Shown here: one piece after another, positions 9,601 through 20,020 of the stretch | Layout: every line of letters starts with the position of its first letter | How positions within the stretch are numbered: the first letter of the stretch is position 1 | DNA from: Plantago elongata | Lineage: Eukaryota > Streptophyta > Magnoliopsida > Lamiales > Plantaginaceae | Assembly (NCBI GenBank): GCA_036897095.1 | Contig: JAYMSP010002856.1 | Coordinates: 1-22,200 of the forward strand | Length of the DNA stretch: 22,200 nucleotides | Direction of reading: 5' to 3' | The notes under the pieces: model-generated | The model's input: the letters and a program-made list of their open reading frames with translations, nothing else | What the model was told of the DNA's origin: nothing | Database searches by the model: none | Made by a program: the position numbers and the translations under genes

Positions 9601-12600
9601 GTGATTATTAACCGCCCATTGCCAGCACTAGGGATGATGACATTCCTAGCAGGACAGCGGTAGGTAATTCTGGTTGAGAAGTTATTGTGGAATTCTTGAT
9701 TTTCCTAAACTATTGGAAAAACCATATTACATTAGTAATTTAGTATAAATTGGGTGTGAATGTGCCAGGAAAAACATGATTTTTACAAGTTCACTTTTTA
9801 GTTTGACTCTGAAATTTAAAGTAATTATCTACTCTTTTAAGAATCGTTCTGACGTGATGTTTATTAATTTCAGGTGTTTCACATAATGATCGGATCCTCC
9901 AATTTGGGTGAGAATTACCAGCACCACTATTACTGTCATTGTCGAATGTCTTTAAGTTGATGCAGTTCGTTATCTGTTATACATGATTGCATTGATGGAG
10001 CACTACAATTATCTTTAGTGTGGCCAGTGTACTTATCTTTAAGACAACTTATATACTAGTAATGTTTTACTGGAAAAATAGTTTTCTCTGAGAGAATAAC
10101 TTCATTTTAGACTGTTAAGAATAGCTTGCACATCTAAAAACACCGGGGAAAGGAGTACTGCTGGCTTGAGCAGCTCATCCTGGTCAATGTCCGTTTTACT
10201 GTCTTATCACGGCTACAATATCTCATCAATACAGCCTATACATAGGTTTGTCTGAATAGTATATACACGTCTGATTTTGCATGTAATATACGTATATGTG
10301 CTCGGGGTATGCATGTGCACCCTGTGCTTTGTCACTATTACAAAATTATATTCGAGATTACATATTCATGAAGGTCCCTGATTGACTATTAACTTTGTAA
10401 TAACTTGTGGATTGATAATTTTGTTGGCAGGTTATGTCCTTTACTTTGTGTTAACTCTTATTGCTGCTTGCAAGGGTTGGACTTGCTGGTCACATTCTTG
10501 TGGTTTCTTTGTCATGGGTAATCAGCATTTACCATTTTGAAGTTTTAATGTCCATGGGGATATTACTGGAATGCGTACAAATGACATATTACTTGTTTGC
10601 AGCTTTCCCCAAAATTCTTTTTGTTGCTGCATTTCTTCTCCTCTTGTCATTTTGGTAAGCTATATACTTAACGAATCAAGATTATTTCTTTCCATGTTAA
10701 TTTTGTATGATACTGTATAAGTACATGCTAAACATATATATCTGGGATTTGTTACATGCTTAAAACTTGCTGTGCAAGTAGATTCAACACTACGTCATAC
10801 CCCCTCCGTCCCAAATTCAACTTCCCATTGAGATGACACGGGTTTTAATACTAAATTGTATAGATAATAAGAATAATTTATGAAATGTAAGTTGAACGGA
10901 TAAAGGTGTGAGTGAGTGAATAAAGTATGTGAGAGATTGAATAAAGTAGGAGAGATATTTTCCATCCGAGGCATGAAAAGTTGAGATTGAGACAAGAAAA
11001 AAAGGAAAGTGGGAAGTTGAGAACGACGGTGGCATCATTACATAGGTGATCAATCCATGTAACAGGTTTTTACACTTTTCCTTGTACACTACATTGTTCA
11101 GTTATACTATATTATTGGTTTATGGTCATCTTTCTTCCACTATCTCTATCAAGTTCAAGTGGGTTTTGATTACTGAGGATTTGAATATGTATTTCTGAAA
11201 CACAATTTTGTTGCTAAGAAGCTAGATGTATTTCATCTATGTAGATGACCATAAATATAAATGGATGTTTTGCAGGGTGGATCTTTGCCATCAATCAAAT
11301 GATGACGACGACGACGATGAATGTGGTCCACAAGAAGCTTTGCTAGAGAAGTTGAATGATTCCGATTCAAATACTGAAGGCCGCCGAAGATGGTACACAT
11401 TTAGGTCACTTCATATTGGGAGCCGTCAGAAAGTAGTGATTTTGGTACCAGACAAATTTTCAGTCCTTCTGCTACACGGTCATTTCTTTATAGACTCTTC
11501 ACATCAGCCTTCGTTTATGTTATCTATTTAATTGTTTTTGCCAGGTTACTGTCATGGTCTTTGCAATAATGGTAGCATCTGCGGTGCTAATATGGATTGG
11601 GATGGGAAAGAATCCCATAGACTCTGCAGTTGTTGCTCAGGCATGTACCCATGGGTCTTCAGGTTTTATTGTTTAATGTATGTTTCATGTCATTTGTTCA
11701 ATTGCTTGTTAACTATAGCACTGATGGTGAACATCTGCATATGAAAACTTAAAAACATAGAAACAGTTGTTTTGAAAAATGGAAAAGGCTATCTACGGAG
11801 ATGGTTGATTGCGACTTTTGCATCATGCAATTATATTAAAAATATGCAGAATATAATCAAGAAGTCATGTTCTACCCAGCAGCTATAGGTATCAAAATAT
11901 ATTATCATCTCGTTTGGTAGTTGACATGACTTGAAATTTATGAGTGCATCATACACAGTCGTACTGTATTTCACTGTTCATGAGATTTTGTCATTGGTTG
12001 TTAATTTGTTGTTTGCCCCATTTCATTGCTATTGCTCATCGTGAGTGAGGTCTTATCCAGAAGAACATTAAAGGTCAATTAATCTTTTCATCTTGGGTCA
12101 TAATGGTGTATGTAGTTTCATGAACAATTACCCCCCACCCCCAACATGCCTGAGAGATGTTTCAGGCAATAAATCTAATAGGTTGACAACATTATGTTAT
12201 CCTAACTTTGATGTATGAGATTCCAATAAATTCTTGACTGTGATCTATTTGGTGCATTTAAAGTTCAATGAGGATATTGTATGAATATTATCGTAAAACT
12301 TATTAATTGGATATGCGGGGCCTATCAAATTAGATAATACACTACAATCATTAGTCCGATCATCTCATTGATAGGGTTTCTTAAATTGACATGACATAAG
12401 CTGTTTAGATCAGTTTCATACCTGATTTGGAGTGATTTTATATGTGAACTGCCACTTATCAATAGAAGTAGCTTGAACTAACGTGGCACAATTTGTTTGT
12501 CCAGTTTTGTTTCTTAGCTTATTTGTGTCACTGATCAATGATTTAACTGCCAGCTGAGCCTGTCAATATTTTGTGGTGAAGAATGAATCTTTCGTAAATG

Positions 12601-14791
12601 TAATGGGCAGTTGAATACCATGTTGCAGGTATATGTAGATCTAATTTCCGTAGCGGTTCTTTTGTTGGGAGGAGCCTTGGCATGCTACGGTGAGCATTAA
12701 TTGGAATTTATATCCTTAGTGTAGTTTTCTGTATTTATTGTAGTTATTAAATCATTCAAGTTTTGCATGCTATATATGTCTATCAAAGTTTTTCTATAAT
12801 AAAGGGTGTCCCCATATGGCATGGTATTTTTGTTTGAAGTTAAAAAGGTTGTTGAGCAGAAAATTGATTTACATGATTAAGAGGGGTGGGAATATGGAAT
12901 AATGGTTTCCAGATATATAATCACGGAGATAGAGTTGCTCTTTTGGAGCTCAATTTTTATAATATTGGAAGTTTAACCAACAAATTTTGACATGAATATT
13001 TATATTTCAAATATATGGCACGAGTAATTTATATTTTTCCGTTTCCCATAAAAACAATACCATGGCATCACCAGTTTGCTAATTAATTTCTATGAATGTG
13101 AAAAGATCAAATTAGACATGAAGTCCCATGCAATATTTTGACCATACAAAAACAGACTGAAATGTTTTCTGCTAATAAACGTCTTTTATGTTTCTGTCAA
13201 CCATGTTTTTCTTTCAGGACTTGTATTATTCTTGAAAATGAGAAAAGTAAGATCTGAGCGAGCTTCATCAGAAATGTGGAAGGTAATATTGTACTGTGAT
13301 GTTTCTTCCACCCTTGAGTACGATTTAAAAGAACAGTTGCCTTATAGCCTCACAATATGTCGCTCTCTTATACAGGTTGCTGGTTTGGCCACTGTATCTG
13401 TTGTCGGTTTTACATCAAGCGCTTTGGTTGCTATTTGCACAAACATACCCGTAAGTTGTTTGTTGGATTCCTTTATGTTCTTTCTTTTCTTCTACTCACT
13501 TATAACGTTCTCTCACAATCAATCAACACTTGGCAGCTGTTTTATCACTGGCATGAACAACAGATAGACGGTCTCTATACATCTCTTCTATTGGTTGTGT
13601 ACTACTTCATAGGTAATGTTAAGTTTTCTTTCTCGTATGCATCTTGTTCTCTTTAATATACTGGTCAGATTGTAATGGTACAGTCTTTACAGTTGAAAGG
13701 GGATTATCTGTAAGCTCTCAGGTTTACGATAAGTGTTTGTGATAGTGGTATGAGCTGGAGCTGATAAATAAACCACATTTTGTGATGCACCATACCTAAT
13801 ATTTCTCTATATTCGTTGTTCCTTTTATGCTTCTTTTAATTGTTTTTCCTGTAAACAAAATATTCCAGGTTCAACTGTGCCCTCAGCGTTTGTGCTGCTC
13901 GTGATGAAAGAATTACCACCTCTGCCTGTGACTTACAACGAACAAGAGTCAACAACAACTGCCTTCATAACAGATAGTTCTGTCTCACCCCACCAACCAC
14001 GCTGGATCTCTGTATCAAGCTTACAAAACCAGGTTCGGATGCCTTTGCTACTTAATTTTATGAGCTTGACTTGATGAGTGTTTACCCTTAAAAATTACTT
14101 GCGTCGGGCGGGGACCCAGTTTTGAATCATTCTGTATTTACTTACTTCAGATAGCTACTTATTAATTGATGACCATCTTGCAAGATAAAAGGCTGAGTTT
14201 CCATGAATTCTTGGAATATGAATAGCAAATGTCAACTATCTTAAGATTCCCTCTTGACCCCGAATCTGATAAAATATAAAATAAATAAGTCAGTGTAGTA
14301 GATGTAAACTAATCTTCCTAGGCTATAGGGTTACGCACCTGTTGCACTAATCGTAAAAATTGTTTTGCGTTGGTCAATATCATCTTGGAGATTCAGACCT
14401 TGGCTAGGTTTCAGTTAGTTTTATTGATTATCGTAATTTGTTTGTAAGTTTGGCTTTATGCAATTGGCTGACTTAGGTTCTCTTATTTAACAAGAACAAC
14501 AGTGTAACCTGGGTTTGATTGGAGTCCAGGTCAGTAATCCAACCTGGACTCTCAACTAATGTCTGGGAGAAGTTCAGTTTTTCCAAGGAAATATATTCCA
14601 CTGGAATAGCTTATGATTACTGGTAAAGTGGAAAACTTCAACAAAATAGACTTGGTGACTGAAATTCTATGAATTGCCTTTAGTGTCTAGAGAAAGAAGT
14701 TACAGTTTTAGGATCTGGGACACAATGAGTTTCTATTTTCCGCGACTTATATTGCAATTGGATGCAGGTTTCAAGAGCAAGTCCCATATGA
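6574..14791 (+). CDS. THH1/TOM1/TOM3-family seven-helix membrane protein, 13 exons, 352 aa
   Basis: Coding exons: 6574-6678, 8555-8605, 9874-9907, 10431-10517, 10603-10654, 11276-11444, 11545-11640, 12629-12689, 13218-13282, 13376-13450, 13537-13612, 13869-14032, 14768-14791. Frames join without a stop. Family hallmarks are LLRIHSRNPRICWTRQKVFH (residues 36-55), the LLLLSFWVDLCHQ segment after helix 3, and VPSAFVLLVMKELPP at the end of helix 7. Helices lie near 12-34, 53-79, 93-110, 161-187, 198-226, 242-262 and 276-304. The loop after helix 3 carries six Asp (119-124). The C-tail (305-352) is Ser/Thr-rich. Family members are tonoplast proteins; Arabidopsis TOM1 and TOM3 bind tobamovirus replication proteins and help anchor the replication complex, while their cellular role is less clear. 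This copy has a short N-terminus and looks like a divergent branch sometimes listed among candidate plant GPCR-like proteins; that placement is inferred. Confidence 0.88.
6679..8554 (+). other. Intron 1 of the TOM1-like gene (1,876 bp)
   Basis: The donor is CAG|GTCAAT and the acceptor is CAACAG|CTACTG, phase 0. It is the longest intron of the gene. It contains a T run at about 7264-7278 and a C-rich run at about 7521-7540, and I see no element with clear termini. The minus-strand open frame at 7564-7815 has no recognisable domain. Confidence 0.75.
9272..9500. mobile_element. Stowaway-like MITE in intron 2, right end unclear
   Basis: CTCCCTCCATCCCGCTAATA begins right after a TA dinucleotide (9270-9271). 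This is the usual Stowaway start and target. The interior (GGAAATAATAAGTAGTAGG, then GAGTAAATATGAACGATTGTG) resembles other plant Stowaway elements. No matching right inverted repeat is found, so the 9500 limit is approximate. The element is interrupted by the tRNA-derived insertion at 9348-9441. Confidence 0.55.
9348..9441 (+). mobile_element. Very short tRNA-derived SINE nested in the MITE (94 bp)
   Basis: An exact 15-bp direct repeat TAAGTAGTAGGTAAT flanks the insert (9333-9347 and 9442-9456). Inside, TGCATCTCAGTTGGTAAAAC resembles the Pol III box A / D-arm, and GGGGTTCGAGTCAC resembles box B / T-arm. It ends in an A-rich tail, TTTCAAAAAAATAAAT. Box spacing suits a tRNA, but no paired acceptor stem can be drawn, so it is a SINE rather than a tRNA gene. 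It has almost no body beyond the tRNA head, which is unusually short. Confidence 0.7.
10800..11033. mobile_element. Stowaway-like MITE in intron 5 (about 234 bp)
   Basis: The left end CCCCCTCCGTCCCAAATTC follows TA (10798-10799). Both ends carry CAACTTCCCA in inverted orientation: left at about 10818-10827, right as TGGGAAGTTG at about 11010-11019. Outside that, CACCGTC on the right mirrors CTCCGTC on the left. The interior is rich in GAGTGAATAAAGTA-type words typical of this plant element. It is somewhat diverged, so the right border is approximate. Two minus-strand open frames here are by-products of the element. Confidence 0.65.
11641..12628 (+). promoter_or_regulatory. GC-AG intron 7 of the TOM1-like gene
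   Basis: Exon 7 ends GTTGTTGCTCAG and the intron begins GCATGT. The acceptor is TTGCAG|GTATATG, 988 bp later, phase 0. With this GC donor the frame joins ...DSAVVAQ to VYVDLISVAVLLL, as expected for the loop into helix 5. The nearest GT alternative (TTCAG|GTTTTA, GT at 11663) shifts the phase and destroys helix 5. CAG|GCATGT is close to the usual GC-donor consensus AG|GCAAGT. Confidence 0.75.
14033..14767 (+). other. Last intron of the TOM1-like gene, with an alternative C-terminus if retained
   Basis: The donor CAG|GTTCGG is weaker than most in this gene, and the acceptor is ATGCAG|GTTTCA. If spliced, the last exon adds only seven residues, VSRASPI, then TGA. If retained, translation continues VRMPLLLNFMSLT to a TGA at 14072-14074. 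Either product keeps all seven helices. Confidence 0.55.
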
Positions 14792-15779
14792 TGCAATTGT
14801 AAATGAAACTCGGGTACAAGCCAGAAGAGTCTGATGCAAGGACACATATGGAGAGAAATGCTAGTGGAATGTCAATGGTCGGATCATGATAATGAGAAGC
14901 AGTTAATGATACTTGAGGTTGGCCTAGCAGCCGTAGGGCTACCTTCTTTGTTAATGTGTCAGCTCGGTTTTCTTGTTTCCTTTTTCAAAAGTATCTTGGG
15001 GTTTTTGTACATAGTACGAGAATGCATACATACATATAAACTTCGAATGGAAAGTTTCCTGGGAGCATAATGCACTCTGTAGTTAGTAGTTGTTTTATTT
15101 ATTTATAGATCATTGTTCTTACAGAAGAAAGGAAGGTAACAATGTTTTGTTAGAAGTTCTTTGTTAATGGTAGTACAAAAGATTTTGGATTTTCAGGAAT
15201 AGCACAATTTTGGTGTCATCTTGACATTTTGTATTTTGTCCATCCTGGATCTTGACTCAAAATTTAAATCGATCTCATCAAACGCTTCTTTTAACTAGTG
15301 TCATCATATTAATATACCAACAGCCTTGCTATTCTTCCGTTTACACTGGCAGTTGTTAGTATGATTATAGTATCCTTTTCTTTCCAGTCGGTTTTTGCAG
15401 TGCTAAATCTACCCGAAAAACCCTGAAGCAGTTTGTTTATCCGCATTTCTTGTCCCAAAATTTTAACGGGAAGCCTGTTCTTGTAAAATAATCATTCAGT
15501 TATGAAATCAACTACGTTCATGGCAAGACTCCAATGGGAAATTTGGCGAATACAAGTTTACATGTTTCAAACAAATGGAACAACTGTTGTGCATATGTAT
15601 TGATATATTTCCGACAATCACACTAGCAAAGCCACTTGACCTAGGAACATATCAAACTCTGTGAATTATGACAATCGGTGTCAGCATAATCTGTGCTAAA
15701 GTTTTTTTAAAAGAAATTATAAAAAGAAAATAAAAATGAAGTACTCACTGGCCAATTGCCATTTAACTTGCATGATAAA
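14792..15779. other. 3' regions between two convergent genes
   Basis: The TOM1-like gene (plus) and the IMP1-type gene (minus) face each other, with stop codons 988 bp apart. The plus-strand 3' UTR probably ends around 15100-15250, where TTTTATTTATTTATAG and T-rich runs occur; no perfect AATAAA is seen. The plus-strand open frame at 14834-15070 lies in the UTR and shows no domain. On the minus strand CCA|GTGAGT occurs just past the IMP1 stop and could act as a 3' UTR donor. Confidence 0.5.
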
Positions 15780-16582
15780 CTAAGGTAGCTTATTGCCAAG
15801 TAAGCCAAAATCCTTGGGAGGCCACACCTGTAGAAGATGCGATGGAAGATTAGTACATCCAAATATTTATGAAATCGCTTATGGCTAACCGAGTCACAAT
15901 GAAGTTTTTCCCATTTAGACAAACTGATCTGGAATAAATTGCTTACCTTGAGGAAAATTCGGGAATATAGAAGTCCCAAAGGAACTGGACCAAACTTTCT
16001 AGAGTCGATACTGTTGTCTGTGTTATCCCCTTCTACCCAAATGTGTCCCTTTGGCACCTGCAAGTATTCAAGAACAGCACTTTATTCCTGTTTAGTCTCT
16101 TGCACTCCAAACTTTACATGCATCAGAGCCACATAAGCAAATATCCATGTATCTAATTAGAAAAGAGTTGGGGAATAATTACAATAACGGTCTTCACTTC
16201 ATCAGAGCCCAAAGAATAGGACATTACATCGCCTTCAACGCCCTTTACCCTCTTAGTCACAACTTTTAGAGGATAATCAGGTCTCCGCACTTGAACCAAG
16301 TCTCCTAACCCGATTTTCCCCAAACGGGTTGATATCTTTTCTGCAAGTACCACATCACCAGTACTGAATGTCGGAAGCATACTGGGACCAATGAGCTGCA
16401 AAACGACGCCAAGTCACGTAAACACAAACGAGGATCAAGCAGAATGTATGGTACGAGTGGAAAATTCTTACATACGAAGGCAAGCAGATATAGGTGTAGG
16501 TGACATGAACACAACAGAAAAACTTGGCAACTTGTACAGTTCGGTGAAACGCTTCCTTCACGATCGGTGTGAATATCTCCAT
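15780..16582 (-). CDS. IMP1: Mitochondrial inner membrane protease subunit 1 (IMP1-type signal peptidase), 4 coding exons, 160 aa
   Basis: Coding exons, minus: 16582-16472, 16395-16183, 16057-15947, 15827-15780; all introns are phase 0 and GT-AG (76, 125 and 119 bp). This is a peptidase of the S26 signal-peptidase family that trims intermembrane-space sorting signals in the mitochondrial inner membrane. GPSMLPT gives the catalytic Ser42, and [11 protein letters not shown] gives the catalytic Lys85. [18 protein letters not shown] (residues 117-134) is the conserved substrate-pocket box, and the protein ends VWPPKDFG...KLP. Residues 16-33 form the N-terminal anchor. The length matches plant IMP1 (about 160-170 residues), so it appears complete. 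The ATG has A at -3 and G at +4, and an in-frame TGA lies upstream, which fixes the start. IMP1 normally works with IMP2, not present here. Plastid or thylakoid signal peptidases share the fold but are larger. Confidence 0.9.
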
Positions 16583-16626
16583 TCTATATTCGTAGAATTT
16601 TCGTCCTCTTCAGTGCTGATCAATAC

Positions 16627-17681
16627 CTATTTCAGTTCAATAAAAAGTTAGCAGATTAAAAAAGTGACCGTAATGTGTTTTTGGCTTATAGCAAGGGTTT
16701 GCCACACACAGTAAGACATTTGACTTGATTAAGAAAAAAGGTTCTTGTCTAGTTTAATACTACCACTCTATTAATGACTTCTTTTAGAACCATATAAGCA
16801 GAGCTAGTAATGCCAACACCTTGAAGCGCTAATGCGCCATCAACAGCACAACAAGAGCTTCTTTGAACTCTAGCAAACACTCTCTATCAACTTCAACATT
16901 GCAGCTAAAGTTGGATGAATTATTAATTCAATTTAATATAGCTAATCATTTTTTTTTGTCTTTTTCCAGACATTTTAACTGTTTCCAAATTCCAGCGACA
17001 TAAAACTTTCCTGTACATGCTTTTTTCAGCTAGCTAAAAGATGGAAAAACTTTTCATGAATGGAACACGGGGTTAAATGTATATCATCTGTAATCAGCAG
17101 ATTGGAATGACATGTACATATGAAACAAATGCATAACTGAATGTGAACTACCTACCAATACTCTTTCGCCTATACCCAAAGGTGCATTTGCCTTGTAGCA
17201 ATAGCGTTACCTCAGATCAACACATTCGACTTAAAGTCGAAATCAGATAATTCTGTGGTTCAAGATTCTAGTCTTGACTTAGGGTAAACAAAGTGCAAGC
17301 GGCCACCCCTAATAGAGACCCAGAAATGGCTAAGATGCTATCAACATCACAAGAAAAAAGCTTCTTTAAGCCATAAAAACGCATTGTTATAGAATCTGAG
17401 AACCAGATAATAGCTAATAGCTACACCAATTATACCAAATTCCAATCAACCAGTTACTTCACATTTATGATAATTCATTTTACTCATGAAATCTGTTTTC
17501 AACCTTGTGAAAACCTTCCGTTCACATTGCTTCAGCTAGCTAATAGTTCGAGAAACTTATCATCAACAGAAACAAAGTATGAATGCAAAGCTCTACAGTC
17601 CATTCCAAATTTCCAACAGTGATCATAACAAATCGCATGTATATAATGAAACCGAATCAAAAGTGAAAACGGAAGGCGTAC
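16627..17681 (-). other. Probable leader intron of the IMP1-type gene (about 1,055 bp)
   Basis: Reading the minus strand, a donor CATTTG|GTACGC (GT at 17681-17680) and an acceptor GAAATAG|GTATTG (AG at 16628-16627) bracket an AT-rich region without coding signals. Between the acceptor and the ATG at 16582 there is a short leader of 44 bases. The borders are inferred from motifs alone; other UTR splice sites are possible. No transposon termini are seen inside. Confidence 0.4.
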
Positions 17682-17880
17682 CAAATGCTGTTTGAGCAGT
17701 CACTATTTTTCCTTCTTGATCGGCCGCCTCCTTGAATCGCCGCCACAGCGCCGCCCGAGAAATCACCAGAACCGCCAACTGAAACCCTAACTAATCTAAT
17801 TCCGATCAATTTTGGCCAATTGGGGCTAGTCGTAGTAGACCACATAATTCGCCCAATTACCGGATCGAGGGTAGAACTCA
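17682..17880 (-). promoter_or_regulatory. IMP1-type gene leader exon with a 56-codon uORF and telo-box
   Basis: This GC-rich island sits where the first exon is expected. On the minus strand an ATG at 17845-17843 opens MWSTTTSPNWPKL..., running to the inferred donor. After splicing to 16626 it meets a stop (TG|G TAT TGA), giving a 56-residue upstream ORF that ends 39 bases before the IMP1 ATG. AAACCCTAA (17782-17790) is a perfect telo-box, an element common just downstream of plant transcription starts in housekeeping genes. Confidence 0.45.
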
Positions 17881-17911
17881 GAGCGCTGTAGGAGATATTC
17901 GGCGCGTGAAT

Positions 17912-17919
17912 TATATATT
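17912..17919 (-). promoter_or_regulatory. TATA box of the IMP1-type gene
   Basis: The minus strand reads GAATATATAATTCACGCGCC. The TATATAA element is about 30 bases before a likely start near 17880-17885, just ahead of the GC-rich leader. Confidence 0.5.
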
Positions 17920-18039
17920 CTGAAAACAAGAATTAATTCTCGTTAACTCGATGCCTGTAGGCTTATGCATTTGAGTCTAGATATGGTAATTCAATGGGGG
18001 AAATTCGATCATTAGGTTCTGTTGTTTAAAATATTATTC

Positions 18040-18236
18040 ATTCTAAATTAATTTAGATTTTTCATTTAAATTTATTTAAAATTTTTAAAAATAAAAAATG
18101 CATCTCTATTTTTTTCACTCTTTTTAATACTTTATTTACTCTATTTTTTACTTTATTCATAATTTCTTCACTTTATTCACTTAAACTAAAAACTCATATC
18201 CAAAACAATGTGAAGTTTAGTCCGGAACGGAAAGAG
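18040..18236. mobile_element. Stowaway-like MITE remnant, left end lost
   Basis: The right end GTCCGGAACGGAAAGAG (to 18236) followed by TA is a diverged Stowaway terminus; reversed it reads CTCTTTCCGTTCCGGAC. The interior has the usual TTTACTCTATTTTTTACTTT and ACTTTATTCACTTAAACT words, in the opposite orientation to the element at 10800. No left inverted repeat is found, so the left limit is approximate. Confidence 0.5.
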
Positions 18237-19410
18237 TATAATATTAATTGTTTGACAATCTTTTTAATTTTTGTTGGCTTTTGTTAAAATGTCAACTATA
18301 TTCATCCCAATTTTTTCTTCGTTTAAATCGTTATCAAAAATACAAGTGTGAAAAATTATATGCGGGAATGACTTTTGGTTTTCGTCAATAATTTATGTCT
18401 AGCCAAATAGATTTTCGTTCACATTTATTGTTTAAAAAAAAAGTATATAAAAAGGAAAGTATAGCTTTTTGTTTTCAATAAATCATCCATGTCCAATTGC
18501 CCATAATATGTCATCATAGCACACACAGTGGAAGATTTTACACTGTGGTAGATTAATCGCGTTGCCTGCTATCATATCTATCTATATGTACCATTCATTA
18601 AATATAAACAAACTCAATTTGCCACCACATTCCGTTTCAAAAAGAAAATTGTCACCACATTTTACAAACTTACGTTGACCATGCATATTTTAAAACATAA
18701 TATAATTAAGTAATTTCCCTGAAAATAATCACAGATAATATATAGTTTTACCCATGGACTTTAAATCATGGACACGTTCAGTCCACGGCGCTAATTGCTT
18801 TTCTAGGTACCCTTGGATATTCTATGGCAGGGCTAAAATACTTGACATTTCTACACTTTTATTTCTGGAAAGAAGACGAGAGCGTTCATTGCTTGAATAT
18901 TTTGAAGAATATTCCAGTCATCCAGAACTAGTATGCATAAATATTCTTGGACGAGTGATTCTGCAACTAGTTGTGTCGAGTTTATCCTGTAATTACCGGT
19001 TTATGATCGATTCCGGTTCTTAACCTTAGTTGCCGATGTACCCTTTATATACCCCACTCACTTCTTCAAATACATGGAATATAATAAATCTCCTAAAAGT
19101 CAATCTTTATAATTTATTTAGAGATGATATTAGTTAACAATAATTTTCTAATGATAGTTTCTAAATAATTAATTCTATTCAAATACTTGAAGAATCACTA
19201 TTTTTTTATTAGTTAATCTATATTTTAACACTGTTATTTTTTTCATATTAGGAAATAACTCATTTCCTTAACTACATATATGTTTTTGTTGAATTTTTTT
19301 ATTCGATCGAAACAATTGATTCACCACAATAAACAATCACAATAAACAAATTAAACAATCGAAACAAGAACACACAAATTACGTTGTTCAAAATAGTCCC
19401 TGGTAAGAAT
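18237..19410. other. AT-rich intergenic stretch with one unexplained open frame
   Basis: No recognised gene is seen. A plus-strand frame at 18754-19023 (89 codons, MDFKSWTRSVHGANCF..., ending FMIDSGS) is less AT-rich than its surroundings, but it matches no family I know and lacks a clear promoter. It may be chance or an exon remnant. Confidence 0.4.
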
Positions 19411-19414
19411 ACTT

Positions 19415-19945
19415 ATCGAACTGAACGAACTGAACATGAAGCTTATCGAATATTTGTTCGTTAAGAATTTTAGTGCTCGTGTTCATGTTCGTGTTCGTCG
19501 AACAACTCATTTATTTGTTCATGTTCAGTTCGTTAAGGTTTTCGTTTGTTCGTGTTTGTTCGTTAAGCTTTTGTTTGCGAACTGTTCAGTTTGTTTGTTC
19601 ATTAAGTTCGTGTTCGTGAACAGTTTATTGTTGTTAGAACCCCAAAAATAAATTAAATATATTACGAAAATAGAATAAAAGATTCCTAAAAAATTATATT
19701 TCAAGGCAAATATCATGATCCCACATTGTCATACATTCGTCCAATGAATAATATGAATTAAGACGATCGACAAGTCTACAACTATCCAAAATGGAGTAAA
19801 ATGTATTATTATATTATATTACGTACTATATTATACAAATAAAAGATATATTTATATTGTTCACGAACAGTTCATGAACTATCGAACAATAAATTTTATG
19901 TTCGTGAACAGTTCGAACATGTCAGTATCGAACACGAATTGAATG
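19415..19945. repeat. TTCG-rich region with inverted arms, foldback-like
   Basis: The left part (19415-19625) is built of GTTCG, GTTCGTTAAG and GTTCATGTTCG words. The right part (about 19857-19945) carries the complementary kind, TTCACGAACAGTTCATGAAC and GTTCGTGAACAGTTCGAAC. About 230 bp of AT-rich DNA lies between. This pattern is frequent in plant genomes as a non-autonomous foldback or DNA transposon. The left edge TAGTCCCTGG (19395) may be a worn terminus. Open frames on both strands come from the repeat. Confidence 0.5.
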
Positions 19946-20020
19946 TCGACTGGTGAAATTTTTACATTTGCTAAACACCTCTGGTCTTAGGAAAGATTCG
20001 AAACATCCACAAATCAAGGT

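Noticed and set aside
10795..11089. Two overlapping minus-strand open frames
   Set aside because: They coincide with the Stowaway-like element and its low-complexity interior.
11641..11662. Extension of exon 7 to the GT donor at 11663
   Set aside because: It changes the phase and breaks helix 5 of the TOM1-like protein; the GC donor keeps the family sequence.
14834..15070. Plus-strand open frame of 78 codons
   Set aside because: It lies in the 3' UTR of the TOM1-like gene and has no domain or independent signals.
15939..16651. Plus-strand open frames opposite the IMP1-type exons
   Set aside because: They are antisense shadows of the protease exons, which carry the catalytic motifs.
19436..19716. 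Open frames on both strands rich in Phe/Val/Asn/Thr
   Set aside because: Produced by translation of the GTTCG repeat; not protein-like.
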